From JADLHS01 sp039806955 (GTDB lineage: Bacteria; Verrucomicrobiota; Verrucomicrobiia; Limisphaerales; JADLHS01), in the NCBI GenBank assembly GCA_039806955.1, contig JBDHQI010000002.1, positions 147,199-211,198 on the forward strand: a DNA stretch of 64,000 bases, in the 5' to 3' direction. The position numbers and the translations under genes were made by a program. Shown piece after piece: positions 1 to 9,436 of the stretch. The notes under the pieces were generated by a model. The model saw only the letters and a list, made by a program, of their open reading frames with translations. It ran no database searches and was not told the origin of the DNA. Within the stretch, counting starts at the first letter, position 1, and each line of letters begins with the position of its first letter.

Positions 1-535
1 ACGGTGGTCGGTTCGTGTCCTTGCGGACGACATCCAGTGCTGATGCTTCATGAGGGAGAGACGTTTCCTTGTGTCCCTGACTAAATCACAGCCGAAACGC
101 GGAGTGGATTTTCAAATCAAACCGAAACTCAGAAATTCAAAGAGCATTTCATTTTATCCCTGTGATTTCGCGTGGTCCGCGTATTTCGCGGTTCATCCAA
201 TCCTGCCATCCTGTCCTCCTGTCAGTTGCCTTCGTTGTGGTTTGGGGGCGCGGTGGAACGCGTCCCCCCAGAGAAATAGCATCCGTAGAACGCGTTGGAT
301 TTTGTCCGCAATAATTACGAAGCCGTACGCCTCCGTCCCGGGAGGGCCTCTGGATTACGTTCAGGGCTTCGGCGGAATTGAGCGAAACTCAGGAAGGGTT
401 AGTCTTCTCTCGCGGTTGGTTGTTTGGTTTTTCTGTTCTTAGCGGAATCAGATGGGCAGTGCAGGGAGGGACGATATGCGAGTCATCGTCCCTCCCGTTC
501 TGTTTTCGGATGAGATGCAATTACTCGGGCTGCGC
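1..535. other. Intergenic region with short tandem-unit repeat, no convincing gene
   Basis: No open frame here resembles a protein. Positions 159-223 contain a low-complexity block: three 9-bp units around TTCGCG followed by three 7-9 bp units around TCCTG. Read on the minus strand this is an ACAGGA/CGCGAAATACG type repeat of a kind seen between genes in many large bacterial genomes. The apparent frame at 50-442 runs through this block and is probably not coding. Confidence 0.5.
464..496. terminator. Strong stem-loop downstream of the dsbD-like gene
   Basis: A 12-bp perfect stem (464-475 with 485-496, built on GGGAGGGACGAT) closes a 9-nt loop. It lies 40 bp beyond the stop codon of the leftward dsbD-like gene. 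There is no clean T-run on the minus strand; a short T-rich stretch follows on the plus strand. It is a plausible terminator or mRNA 3'-end structure, but its direction is uncertain. Confidence 0.5.
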
Positions 536-2716
536 TTACAGTTCCGCCTGATCCAACGCCCGCAAAATTACCGGCCCGTACGGCGCAAACGGCAATGGTT
601 CGGGCAGCACGATGGCCGGTTTGTCGGCCGCGCGTGGATAGACCAGAACCATGGGGACGGCGGAACGACCGTGCTTTTCCAATTCCTCCGTGATGGCCGG
701 AAGGAACGAGGTGTAGTCAGCCACCAGCGCCACCGCGTTAATTTCCTTGAGTCGGTTCACGACCGCTGCCGCTTCAAACCCCGGCTTCACGTTGATTTTG
801 CACGTTTGACACCAGGCGGCGGTGAAATCCACCACGACGATCTGACCTTGAGCGCGCGCTTGATTGACGGCTTCCAAACTCCAGCGCTGCCAGGTATAGC
901 CTTTGGGCGCATTGAGGATTTTATCGCCCGTCGCGAGTTGATGTTGTTCCTGTGGATTCCGCCAATTCAAACCCGATTCCAGCGCCCAGAAATAGCCGGT
1001 GGCCAGTAGCACCAAGGTGAACAACAATCCGGCGCTGCGGGCGCGTTGGGCGCGTTGATAGAAGTCGCCGTAGGTCCAGGCCGCCGCGCCGAGCAAGGCC
1101 AGGAAGACGCCGAGCCACCAGGATTGTTCGCCGTAAAATGGAGTCGCGAGGCTGGCCAGCCAGATGGCCGTGATCAGCATCGGAAAACCCATGGCGATTT
1201 TGAACTTCTCCATCCAGACGCCGGGTTTGGGCAGAAACCGCAGCCACGCAGGATGCCAGGACAGCACCACGTACGGAGTGGCCAGTCCGAGTCCGACCGT
1301 AAGCAGTATCAACAGAATAATCGGAGCGGGTTGCACGAAGGCAAAACCCAGGGCGGCGCCGAGAAATGGCGCGGAGCAGGGGGTGGAAAGAATGGTTGCC
1401 AGTACGCCGTTGAAGAACGCTCCCGTGGCACCATGTTGCGAAGCCAGTTGCCCCGCCGCGCCCAGCGTGCGATTGCCGAGGGAAACCTCGAAGATCCCGA
1501 AGAGATTGAGCGCCACCAGCGTGATCAAAGCTGCCGTGCCGACGATGAACAATGGATTGCTGAATTGCATGCCCCAGCCCGCCTTGTGCCCGGCGGCTTT
1601 GATGGCAATGACGGCGATTGCCAGCACCAGGAACGATACCAGTACCCCCGCGCCGAAAACCAATCCCAGCCAGCGTACTCGCGCTGGAGTCTCCTTGGCT
1701 TGATTGACGAAGCCCAGGATTTTCAGCGCAATGACCGGCAGCACGCAGGGCATGATGTTGAGAATCAATCCGCCGCAAAAAGCGTAGAGCAACCAAAGCA
1801 ATAACGATTTATTCTCAGGATGGATTGTGACATCGGGTGCTGAAACTATTACCGAGGTTTCACCGCCAATGGATAATTCCGCCGCATAGCCTTCCTGGTG
1901 GCCATTACGTTTTTGAACCAAGACCCCGGAAAGATAGGTGGGCCAGGTTTCGTGGGAAATGGTGATCTGCTTTCGGATGGTTACGCGACCATCGTTGGTG
2001 GATATCAACCTGGTTTGTGGCAGAACTTCGAAGGCATCACTGGATCGAGGAAAGAAATCCCAATCACTCGTAGTGGGATCGAGTTTCCACGAAATCAATA
2101 CTGAGCGAACCTTCGGCTGGCGATTGTCTGGCTCCCACTCTGCGCTCGGTTGCAAAGGCGCAGCGGATTGAGGCAGTCGCTTGTGCCAGGTTGCGAAGTC
2201 CGACTCGTGCTGAGGCGTTTCAGTCGGACCAATCTCCAGTGATGCCGTGACGGTTTGCTTGCCCGGAACACAACTGATCTTGCACTCCAGCCAGTCCACG
2301 ACCGCCTTGATTTCGACGGTCCCATTCGCGACCTGCGGATCAATTGTCAACGGCACCAACAACACCGCTTCATCGTGGAGCACATAGGTGGTTTCATCAT
2401 AGTCCAGCGCGCCGGGGATGATTTTACCGTCGTCGTTGATTTTCTCGGGAATGTATTTTTCGGGCACGGGCCAATTGATATGCCCAGCGGTGATGCCATC
2501 CGGCAATTCCCACTTGAGGTCGGTCGCGATGCCCGAGGCGCCCGCATTTTCCCAGTAGGTGTGCCAGTCGGGGGCCATTTCCAACCGCACGGCGGCGGTG
2601 ATCGTTGTGCCCGGCTTGGTGGTGCGTGCCGAGAGTTGCAAGGACGCTTGCGTTGCGATGGCTGGCGCATTGGCCGGAAGGCCTAATGCCAGCAAAATCA
2701 TTAACCAGGCGAACAT
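536..2716 (-). CDS. DsbD-like thiol:disulfide interchange protein
   Basis: Predicted inner-membrane electron carrier that passes reducing power from the cytoplasm to periplasmic thiol proteins. In order it has a signal peptide (MFAWLMILLALG...), a DsbD N-terminal-like periplasmic domain with a Cys pair (WLECKISC), a polytopic membrane domain with the two hallmark cysteines in MPCVLPV and STPCSAPFLG, and a C-terminal thioredoxin-like domain with WCQTC. At 726 residues it has the size and layout of DsbD/ScsB proteins. The reading frame stays open to 3175, but I chose the ATG at 2716 because a clean signal peptide begins there; 2803 is an alternative. It is divergent from the phospholipase D gene. 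Confidence 0.88.
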   Translation of the reverse strand: MFAWLMILLALGLPANAPAIATQASLQLSARTTKPGTTITAAVRLEMAPDWHTYWENAGASGIATDLKWELPDGITAGHINWPVPEKYIPEKINDDGKIIPGALDYDETTYVLHDEAVLLVPLTIDPQVANGTVEIKAVVDWLECKISCVPGKQTVTASLEIGPTETPQHESDFATWHKRLPQSAAPLQPSAEWEPDNRQPKVRSVLISWKLDPTTSDWDFFPRSSDAFEVLPQTRLISTNDGRVTIRKQITISHETWPTYLSGVLVQKRNGHQEGYAAELSIGGETSVIVSAPDVTIHPENKSLLLWLLYAFCGGLILNIMPCVLPVIALKILGFVNQAKETPARVRWLGLVFGAGVLVSFLVLAIAVIAIKAAGHKAGWGMQFSNPLFIVGTAALITLVALNLFGIFEVSLGNRTLGAAGQLASQHGATGAFFNGVLATILSTPCSAPFLGAALGFAFVQPAPIILLILLTVGLGLATPYVVLSWHPAWLRFLPKPGVWMEKFKIAMGFPMLITAIWLASLATPFYGEQSWWLGVFLALLGAAAWTYGDFYQRAQRARSAGLLFTLVLLATGYFWALESGLNWRNPQEQHQLATGDKILNAPKGYTWQRWSLEAVNQARAQGQIVVVDFTAAWCQTCKINVKPGFEAAAVVNRLKEINAVALVADYTSFLPAITEELEKHGRSAVPMVLVYPRAADKPAIVLPEPLPFAPYGPVILRALDQAEL

Positions 2717-2941
2717 GCGGTTCACATGGATATAGATGCCAAAAACAGCAGTTTGTTTGAACTTATATTTTTTACGGGGAAGCCCGCTTGGAAATTTTCG
2801 CATGTAGTTGGTGGAGAATGTGATTTCGCCTTGCCGGATTAGCGGGTTGCCGCCGGTTGCCGCAATGGCCGGTTTTGCAATTTTTGATTGTTTCAGTTTC
2901 GCCGGTTTGCCAACGCCCGGTCGAATCAATAGGCTCGGAGC

Positions 2942-4078
2942 GTGACGTCGCCTCGAATCACGCGCTGGCAATGGTTGCCGAATGGTAATGCGACCTTTCG
3001 CGCCGTGCTGGCGTTGATCAATGCGGCGCAAGCATCCGTCCGGCTCGAGTTTTACAGATTTGCCGACGATAAGGCGGGGCGAAAGATTCGCGAAGCCTTG
3101 CTGCAAGCCCGTTATCGCGGGGTCAAGGTCAGCATTCTGGTTGATGGCGTCGGCTCGTACAGTTTGCCCCGACATTTTTTTGCGAAACTAACCGGCGCAA
3201 ACAGTGAGTTTCGCGTATTCAATCCCATTACCTGGCGGCGCTTTGGCATTCGCAACCACCGCAAGCTATTGGTGTGCGATGACCAGGTGGCCTGCATCGG
3301 CGGATTCAATATTGCCCGGGAGTATGGTGGTGACGGAGTGGCCTCCGGCTGGCGCGATCTTGGGTTCCGATTCGAGGGCGAACTGGTCAAGGAGCTGGGG
3401 AGTTCGTTTGATGAAATGTTCGCGTTGGCCGATTTTCGGCGCAAGCGGTTAATGCGTCTATGGCAGGCCAAGCGGAAGCGCCCGATTGGGAGCCGCGGCG
3501 CGCAACTGCTGCTCGGGGGGCCGGGCTGGGGAACGAACCCGATTCGACGTTCGCTTTATCGGGATTTACGGCGGGCGCGGCGGGTGCAAATTGTGGCGGC
3601 GTATTTTCTGCCCACCTGGCGGATTCGCCGGGCGCTGATGCGCATTGCGCGCAGCGGTGGCGAGGTGCAATTGCTCCTGGCCGGCAAATCAGACGTGCGT
3701 TTATCCCAGTTGGCTGGACGCAGTTTATACCGCCGATTATTGAAATCAGAAGTGCGGATCAGTGAGTATCAGCCTCAAGTTTTGCACGCAAAATTAATCA
3801 TTCTCGATGACGCGGTTTACGTGGGGTCGGCCAACCTGGATCCGCGTAGTTTGAGCATCAATTACGAACTGATGCTGCGCCTGGAAAGTCCGGAGGTGGC
3901 AGCGGAGGCGCGGGAGATCTTTGCGCAAATCCAGAAGCACTCGCGGGCGATCAGCGTGGAGCAGTGGAGCTCATCGCGGGGTATGTGGACGCGCTTGAAA
4001 GAGCGGCTAGCGTATTTTTTCCTCGTGCAGATTGACCCTCAAATCGCCGGACGCCAGTTCAAGACGTTGCCGGATTGA
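2942..4078 (+). CDS. Phospholipase D family protein (cardiolipin synthase-like)
   Basis: Two HKD motifs (HxKxxxxD) are present: NHRKLLVCDD near residue 106 and LHAKLIILDD near residue 280. The second is followed by the usual G-S-x-N motif (VGSANLDPRSL). This is the two-domain PLD fold used by cardiolipin synthases to join phosphatidyl groups. At 378 residues it lacks the N-terminal membrane helices of ClsA and is closer in layout to ClsB-type enzymes. Start is GTG. Substrate cannot be told from sequence; other phosphodiesterase activity is possible. Confidence 0.85.
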   Translation: MTSPRITRWQWLPNGNATFRAVLALINAAQASVRLEFYRFADDKAGRKIREALLQARYRGVKVSILVDGVGSYSLPRHFFAKLTGANSEFRVFNPITWRRFGIRNHRKLLVCDDQVACIGGFNIAREYGGDGVASGWRDLGFRFEGELVKELGSSFDEMFALADFRRKRLMRLWQAKRKRPIGSRGAQLLLGGPGWGTNPIRRSLYRDLRRARRVQIVAAYFLPTWRIRRALMRIARSGGEVQLLLAGKSDVRLSQLAGRSLYRRLLKSEVRISEYQPQVLHAKLIILDDAVYVGSANLDPRSLSINYELMLRLESPEVAAEAREIFAQIQKHSRAISVEQWSSSRGMWTRLKERLAYFFLVQIDPQIAGRQFKTLPD

Positions 4079-4087
4079 AATGATCGG

Positions 4088-4972
4088 TCAACGGGTCAAC
4101 GCGAAGAGGTAGCGCTGATAGCGGCCGGAATCCGCCGTGCGCCGCAGTTCCATGTAGATTTGCTCCAGGTTGCCGCACATGCGGGCCAGGGCGCGGCGCG
4201 CGGTCATCGGCTCGAGGTATTCGTCGCGCACCTCATGTTTGCAACGCTTGAGATGTTCGATGCAGTCGTGTCGCGTAAGCAGTTTACCCAGGTTGAACGC
4301 GTCAATGTATATCTCATCATTGGCGTCCTTGAATTGGCACACGGAGTGGCCGGGTAATCCGATGGGGTGTACCGGATAATCCAAGCGGCGCATCAACAGC
4401 GTGTAAAGCAGACACAGACTCACCGGATTGCCGGTGCGCCGGTCCAGGACCCGATTGATGAAGGTGTTTTCCGGGTCGTAATAGTTTTCCATGTTGCCGG
4501 TGAAACCCTTTTCGTCGAACAGAAACTGATTTACGCGGGGGAGCAGGCGTTGCTGCGGATCGGTGGTCGCCAGCCACTCGCGCAGCTCTTGCGCGAGCGT
4601 GTCGAGCGCGGCGCTGTAGGCGACAGCGTCGAGGTCGGGATACTCGGTTTGCGCCAGCAGCAGCGTGCCCTGTTCCAGATCAATGGATTCCGGTTCCTGC
4701 AGGCAATAGGACATGAAGCGGGTGTCGGCGACGCTTTGATTGAAGTATCGCACGATTTCCTTGGCGTGCCGCCGCACCGTGGCGTCCTTGCTGGTTTGGC
4801 AGGGTTTGAGCCAAATTTGCGTGTCGGTGCCCATGGAAATGATTTTTTCGCGTACCGCGTGGTAAACGAAGGGGTCCTCATCACCAAGTAGTTTGATCAA
4901 CGCCAGGTGTTCCGCATCCACCACCGGTGGCGTCGGTTCGGCAACAGCTTTTCTGAGTGTCGTAGTGAGCAT
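4088..4972 (-). CDS. SirB1/transglutaminase-like family protein
   Basis: The C-terminal half has the conserved segments of the SirB1/Transglut_core2 family: GNPVSLCLLY (candidate cysteine), GLPGHSVCQF (histidine) and IYIDAFNLG (aspartate), in the order expected for a transglutaminase-type triad. The N-terminal half is helical and probably repeats-like. The start at 4972 was chosen over an upstream ATG at 5017 because AGCGGAG lies at proper spacing before it. Its function in the cell is not established for the family. It converges with the phospholipase D gene with a 9-bp gap. Confidence 0.8.
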   Translation of the reverse strand: MLTTTLRKAVAEPTPPVVDAEHLALIKLLGDEDPFVYHAVREKIISMGTDTQIWLKPCQTSKDATVRRHAKEIVRYFNQSVADTRFMSYCLQEPESIDLEQGTLLLAQTEYPDLDAVAYSAALDTLAQELREWLATTDPQQRLLPRVNQFLFDEKGFTGNMENYYDPENTFINRVLDRRTGNPVSLCLLYTLLMRRLDYPVHPIGLPGHSVCQFKDANDEIYIDAFNLGKLLTRHDCIEHLKRCKHEVRDEYLEPMTARRALARMCGNLEQIYMELRRTADSGRYQRYLFALTR

Positions 4973-5145
4973 GAAATTCTCCGCTCCTACTAAACCGCAA
5001 ATTGTGTTGCGCAACAATCCAGTCGAGTTCGGATAATCGCCCCGGAATTTTCCGGGTAGCCGCTACGCCGGGAGGATGCGAATGGCCCGGGTTGCGGGAA
5101 GTTGAGAAGGTTGAAAAGCAGGTGGGCCGCTTGCCACCACGCCGA

Positions 5146-5433
5146 TCAACGAGGCTTGGAAGGTTTGGATTTTTCGCGCTCCACCGCCCGTAGTGTCGTT
5201 TCCAAAAGCGCGCGTTGTTCCTCCCGGGCTTTCACCCCGATGAGTAAAACCTCAAGCAGTGCGGTGACGGCTGCCAGAATGGTAAGCAGCAGACAACCCA
5301 ACCAGTAGAGCAGCAGCCCCAGCCCGCGTAAGTGCGGTTCGAGGACGGTTTCTCCGGCAATCAGCATGAGCAGCGCGAGGCCGAGGCAGACCAGGCCGAA
5401 GCGGCGGCGCAACTTGGAGGGAGGTGCGCTCAC
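5146..5433 (-). CDS. Small two-helix membrane protein, unknown
   Basis: A 95-residue frame starting at a GTG ten bases after the stop of the upstream M20 peptidase gene, so probably translated from the same mRNA. It has two hydrophobic segments separated by a short charged turn (FGLVCLGLALLMLIAG and LGLLLYWLGCLLLTILAAV) and ends in a basic, lysine-rich tail. The longer frame to 6039 is only a shadow of the peptidase gene. No family recognised. Confidence 0.55.
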   Translation of the reverse strand: MSAPPSKLRRRFGLVCLGLALLMLIAGETVLEPHLRGLGLLLYWLGCLLLTILAAVTALLEVLLIGVKAREEQRALLETTLRAVEREKSKPSKPR

Positions 5434-5443
5434 AATCGTGAAG

Positions 5444-6814
5444 TCATTTGGCCAACTCGCGCCAGAGTAATGCGCCCAGCCGTTGCCCTTTGGCAAAAAC
5501 GTCCAAGTCGAATTTTTCATTGGGCGAATGGGCGTTGTCATCCGGCAGCGCCAAACCGAGCAACAACGTATCCGCGCCCAAAATCTTTTTGAATTGATTG
5601 ACGATGGGGATCGAACCGCCTTCGCGCAGCAAGACGGGTTCATGACCGAAAGCCTGTCGCAAGGCGCGCAAGGCGGCTTGCGCATCCGCGCTGGTGGGCG
5701 CAACGGCATACGCTTCAGCGCCGTGTCCGGCCTTGATTTCCAGCCGCACCGTGTTGGGGCAATGCTGTTTAAGAAACGCTTTGACCGCCCGGACCACTTG
5801 TTGAGGCTGCTGACCGGGCACCAAGCGCGTGGTGATTTTGGCGCGCGCCCAAGCGGGGACGATGGTTTTGCTGCCTTCACCTTGATAACCGCTGGTGAGA
5901 CCATTGATTTCAAACGTCGGTCGCGCGGAGCGTTGTTCTTCGGGCGTAAATCCGGATTCCCCGTGTAATTCCGGCACGCCAAGAAATTTTCGGTAAGCGT
6001 TGCGGTTGAACGGCACGCGCGCAATCTGGCGGCGCTCATACTTGGTCAAAACCGGAATTCCATCATAGAAATGCGGAATGGTGATGCGGCCCTTGGCGTC
6101 ATGGATTTTGCTGAGCAAACGGCAAAGCGCCATGGCTGGATTTTCCACAGAACCGCCAAACATGCCGGAGTGCAGATCGCGGGAAGGGCCGTGTAGAGTA
6201 ATCTGAAACGCCGCGATGCCGCGCAAGCCGTAGGTTAGCGCGGGATACTTGGGACTGGGAATTCCGGTGTCCGAAACGACCACGGCGTCACATTTCAGTT
6301 CGGCTCGATTTTTCTGCAGGAATCCGGCGAGGCTTTTACTGCCCACCTCTTCCTCGCCTTCGAGAACGAACGTGAGGTCGCAGGGCAATTCGGTTTGAGT
6401 CTGAAGGTAAGCCTCGACGGCTTTCAAATGCGCCAGATTCTGCCCCTTGTTATCGCTTGCGCCACGGCCAAAAAGTGAGCGGCCGCGAATGGTGGGTTGA
6501 AAGGGCGGCGTTTTCCACAACTCAAACGGCTCGGGCGGCTGCACGTCGTAGTGCCCGTAGATTAGAAAATGACGGCGTTTCGGCGTTGTTTTCTTGCGCG
6601 GCGTTTTGGCGATGACGATGGGGTTGCCGGGCGTTTTGCGCGCTTCCGCTTCCAAGCCGATGGCGCGACAATGTTTCACCAGCCAGTTGGCGCAGGCGCT
6701 CAGGTCGGGCGTGTGTTGTGGTTGCGCGGAGACGCTGCGGAAGCGGACGTAGTCGCAAAGTTCCTCCACGAAGCGGGATTGATGCCGGGCCAGATAATTC
6801 AAAACCGAATCCAT
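5444..6814 (-). CDS. M20 family dipeptidase
   Basis: Zinc-dependent peptidase of the M20/M25/M40 family. It shows the first metal-binding histidine and aspartate in YGHYDVQPPEPFELW, the bridging aspartate in GRGASDNKGQ and the catalytic/metal glutamates in LEGEEEVGS. The internal dimerisation domain (ALTYGLRGIAAFQITLHGP...) and the C-terminal NEKFDL motif match the CNDP/ArgE-like dipeptidase subgroup. Length of 456 residues is normal. Expected role: hydrolysis of small peptides in the cytoplasm. Confidence 0.9.
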   Translation of the reverse strand: MDSVLNYLARHQSRFVEELCDYVRFRSVSAQPQHTPDLSACANWLVKHCRAIGLEAEARKTPGNPIVIAKTPRKKTTPKRRHFLIYGHYDVQPPEPFELWKTPPFQPTIRGRSLFGRGASDNKGQNLAHLKAVEAYLQTQTELPCDLTFVLEGEEEVGSKSLAGFLQKNRAELKCDAVVVSDTGIPSPKYPALTYGLRGIAAFQITLHGPSRDLHSGMFGGSVENPAMALCRLLSKIHDAKGRITIPHFYDGIPVLTKYERRQIARVPFNRNAYRKFLGVPELHGESGFTPEEQRSARPTFEINGLTSGYQGEGSKTIVPAWARAKITTRLVPGQQPQQVVRAVKAFLKQHCPNTVRLEIKAGHGAEAYAVAPTSADAQAALRALRQAFGHEPVLLREGGSIPIVNQFKKILGADTLLLGLALPDDNAHSPNEKFDLDVFAKGQRLGALLWRELAK

Positions 6815-6864
6815 ACCAGCAGTATTGGGGAAGCCACGCGAAAGCCAAGCGTTTCCGCGTCGGT

Positions 6865-7869
6865 TCAGCGTGATGGACTTTGGTTTAAGATGGCTTGGGC
6901 GGCGCGCTGGACGGATTCCCGCAATTCCCGCGGCTTGATCACTTGCGCGTCGCCGCCCCAGCTCAAGACCCAGCGCTGAATTTCAATCAAGCTGGAGAGC
7001 GTCAGGCGGAGTTCGATGTGCCCTTGCTTTAATTCCCGCAGTTGTTGTGACGGATGCCATTTCTTTTCCCGGATGTAATCGGCCACGCGGGCGTTAAAGC
7101 GCAACACGATCTCCTGCGCTTCCGCGCCCGAATGAACGCCGAAGCTGTCGCGCAATCGCTTTTCCAGCGAGAATTGTTGCGGGCGCGCAAACTGGCGACC
7201 GGTGAGCTTGACGGATTGCACGCGCGCAGGGACGAAAGTGCGGAGGTCCTTGCGCGCATGGTCGTAGGCGAACAAGTACCATTCACCATTGATGTTGGCG
7301 AGGTGGTACGGGTCAATCAACCGCGTCTCCTCGGTGGCGCTGCCGGCTTTCCGATAGGTCAGATTCAACTGCTGGCGTTGCGCCGTGGCCTTGGCCAGCG
7401 TATCGAAAATTTCCAGGTTCAGGATCGGCTCTGCGCGGGTGCGAAATGAAATCGTTTGTTCAATGTCCGCGAGGTTAAGGGAGATGGTGTCCGGCAGAGA
7501 TTGTTCGATTTTTCGGATGGCGCTGAGCAGGGGTTTTTCAAATTGCGTGCCGCGGTATTGTTGCAACGCTTTTTCCGCAATGACCAGCGCCACCAGTTCG
7601 CCTTCCGTGATGTGCATCGTGGGAAACGAGGTGACGGCGGCGGTGTAATGATACCCGCCGCGTTGGGGTTGGTATTCGATGGGTAGCAACAGGCGGTCGC
7701 GCATGAAATCCAGATCGCGCTGAATGGATTTGGTGCTGACCTCGAGTTCGGCGGCAAGCTGGGTGGCATTGGGAAAACGTTCGGATTGGATGGCTTGATG
7801 AATGCGCAACATCCGTTCAAGCGGCGGCCGGTGTCGCGGGAGGGCGGGGACAGCAGGTTGTGATGCCAT
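6865..7869 (-). CDS. WYL-domain transcriptional regulator
   Basis: An N-terminal winged helix-turn-helix of the HTH_11/DeoR-like type (ATQLAAELEVSTKSIQRDLD, about residues 38-57) is followed by a WYL domain with NGEWYLFAYDHARKDLRTF and a C-terminal WCX segment. WYL proteins bind ligands or nucleic acids and regulate transcription, often in stress or defence. The target is not visible here; the neighbours (M20 peptidase and rho) do not suggest one. Confidence 0.88.
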   Translation of the reverse strand: MASQPAVPALPRHRPPLERMLRIHQAIQSERFPNATQLAAELEVSTKSIQRDLDFMRDRLLLPIEYQPQRGGYHYTAAVTSFPTMHITEGELVALVIAEKALQQYRGTQFEKPLLSAIRKIEQSLPDTISLNLADIEQTISFRTRAEPILNLEIFDTLAKATAQRQQLNLTYRKAGSATEETRLIDPYHLANINGEWYLFAYDHARKDLRTFVPARVQSVKLTGRQFARPQQFSLEKRLRDSFGVHSGAEAQEIVLRFNARVADYIREKKWHPSQQLRELKQGHIELRLTLSSLIEIQRWVLSWGGDAQVIKPRELRESVQRAAQAILNQSPSR

Positions 7870-7928
7870 GGTCAGATGAAATAGCGTAGTTGCGCGGCGG
7901 CGGCAATCTGAGACTTGCGCGACGGGTA

Positions 7929-7967
7929 ATAAAAGAAAACCCCGGCTGAGCCATGCCAGCCGGGGTT
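7929..7967 (-). terminator. Intrinsic terminator of rho
   Basis: On the minus strand, just after the rho stop codon, a 10-bp stem built on AACCCCGGCT/AGCCGGGGTT (7938-7947 with 7958-7967) is followed by TTTTCTTTTATT. A classical Rho-independent terminator. Confidence 0.85.
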
Positions 7968-7983
7968 GAAAGACGCGTCGCCG

Positions 7984-9162
7984 TCAGACGAGCTTGGCGA
8001 GTAATTCGTCGTTGGTCTTGTGCTTTTTTAACGCAGCGACAAGCGTTTCCATCGCCTCGATGGGATTCAAGTCCACCATCATGCGTCGGAGCTTGCGCAG
8101 CGAATCAATATTTTTTGCCGCGAACAGTTTTTCCTCTTTCCGGGTGCCGCTCTTGGGAATGTCTATCGCGGGGAACAGCCGGCGATCCGACAGTTTGCGA
8201 TCCAGCACGAGTTCCATGTTGCCGGTGCCTTTGAATTCTTGGAAGATCAGTTCATCCATCCGGGAGCCCGTATCAATCAATGCGGTTGCGAGAATCGTAA
8301 GCGAACCGCCGTGTTCAATCTTGCGTGCGGAAGCGAACATCTTGCGCGGGATTTCCAACGCGCGCGCATCCACGCCGCCGGTCATGGTCCGACCGCTGCC
8401 GCCGTGGACGCTGTTGTAGGCGCGGGCCACGCGGGTGAGTGAATCCAGCAGCACGAAGACGTCTTTGCCGGCTTCCACCATGCGGCGGCAGCGCTCGATC
8501 ATGAAGCGAGAGAGCCGGACGTGCGTTTCCAAATCCTGGTCGTTCGAGGACGCCACCACTTCCGCTTTTACCGAGCGCTGAAAATCAGTGACTTCTTCCG
8601 GGCGTTCGTCAATCAGCAGTACGAGCACATGCACGTCCGGGTGATTGGCGGTGACGGCGTTGGCAATCTGCTTGAGCACGGTTGTTTTACCGGTGCGGGG
8701 CGGCGCGACGATCAATCCGCGCGTGCCCTTGCCGATTGGCGTGACGAGGTCAATGACGCGGGTCTCGATCAGGTCGGGCGACGTTTCCAGATTGTATTTT
8801 TCAATCGGATCAATGCTCGTCAGGTTTTCAAACCGAACGGCCTTGGTATAATCCTCGAAGCTCAGCCCGTTCACCTTTTCCACCGCGCGCAACTGCGGAC
8901 TGGTGCCGCGATGCGGAGGTTGCGTCGGTCCTTCCACCAGACTGCCTTCCCGCAGAAAATTGCGCTTGATGGTATCCGGCGTGACGAAAATGTCCGTAGG
9001 TTTGGGGTGGAAATGCGCGGCGGCGGTTCGGAGGAAGCCAAACCCTTTTTCGGCGATTTCCAGATAGCCGGCGCCGTGGTCACCCGTTGGGGCATTATTC
9101 CCGGGATTCTGACCCGCTGGCCGTCCCGAATTTTGATTGTCGTTTTTATTTTGTTTACTCAT
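7984..9162 (-). CDS. rho: Transcription termination factor Rho
   Basis: Hexameric RNA-dependent ATPase that ends transcription. The RNA-binding cold-shock-like domain (YLEIAEKGFGFLRTAA) is followed by the RecA-type motor with Walker A APPRTGKTTVLK, LIDERPEEVTDFQR and the SLTRVARAYN segment. The first ~30 residues are a low-complexity Asn/Gln/Gly-rich tail and replace the ~45-residue helical Rho_N subdomain of E. coli Rho. An in-frame TAA 15 bases upstream of the ATG shows the start cannot lie further out. Confidence 0.97.
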   Translation of the reverse strand: MSKQNKNDNQNSGRPAGQNPGNNAPTGDHGAGYLEIAEKGFGFLRTAAAHFHPKPTDIFVTPDTIKRNFLREGSLVEGPTQPPHRGTSPQLRAVEKVNGLSFEDYTKAVRFENLTSIDPIEKYNLETSPDLIETRVIDLVTPIGKGTRGLIVAPPRTGKTTVLKQIANAVTANHPDVHVLVLLIDERPEEVTDFQRSVKAEVVASSNDQDLETHVRLSRFMIERCRRMVEAGKDVFVLLDSLTRVARAYNSVHGGSGRTMTGGVDARALEIPRKMFASARKIEHGGSLTILATALIDTGSRMDELIFQEFKGTGNMELVLDRKLSDRRLFPAIDIPKSGTRKEEKLFAAKNIDSLRKLRRMMVDLNPIEAMETLVAALKKHKTNDELLAKLV

Positions 9163-9370
9163 ACCGTCGTTGTTTTATCGAAGGCTGGGAAATGCCCCGG
9201 TTGACCTATTGTGAACTTTGAATGGTTGGAAGTTGCCAAGCGAGTGCCATCCACAAACTAAGGGGAAAACCTTCCTCGCACAGCGTCAAACCTTCGATTC
9301 GCTGCTTAAATTGGCGGAATCACGGGTTAATGCAACTATTTTTTCGGATTTATTTCGCGCGCTGCCCCAA

Positions 9371-9419
9371 AAACGAAAAATCCGCAAATAATCGGCGTGA
9401 GGCCCAATCATTTGCGGAT
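9371..9419 (-). terminator. Intrinsic terminator of cysK
   Basis: Minus-strand stem ATCCGCAAAT...ATTTGCGGAT (9410-9419 with 9380-9389), extended by further pairing inside, followed by TTTTTCGTTT. It lies immediately beyond the cysK stop codon. Confidence 0.8.
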
Positions 9420-9436
9420 GTAGGATTTAAGACGGC

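Noticed and set aside
50..442. 130-residue open frame
   Set aside because: It runs through a repetitive intergenic block and has no protein-like features.
5434..6039. Longer N-terminus for the small membrane protein
   Set aside because: This part is the out-of-frame shadow of the M20 peptidase gene.
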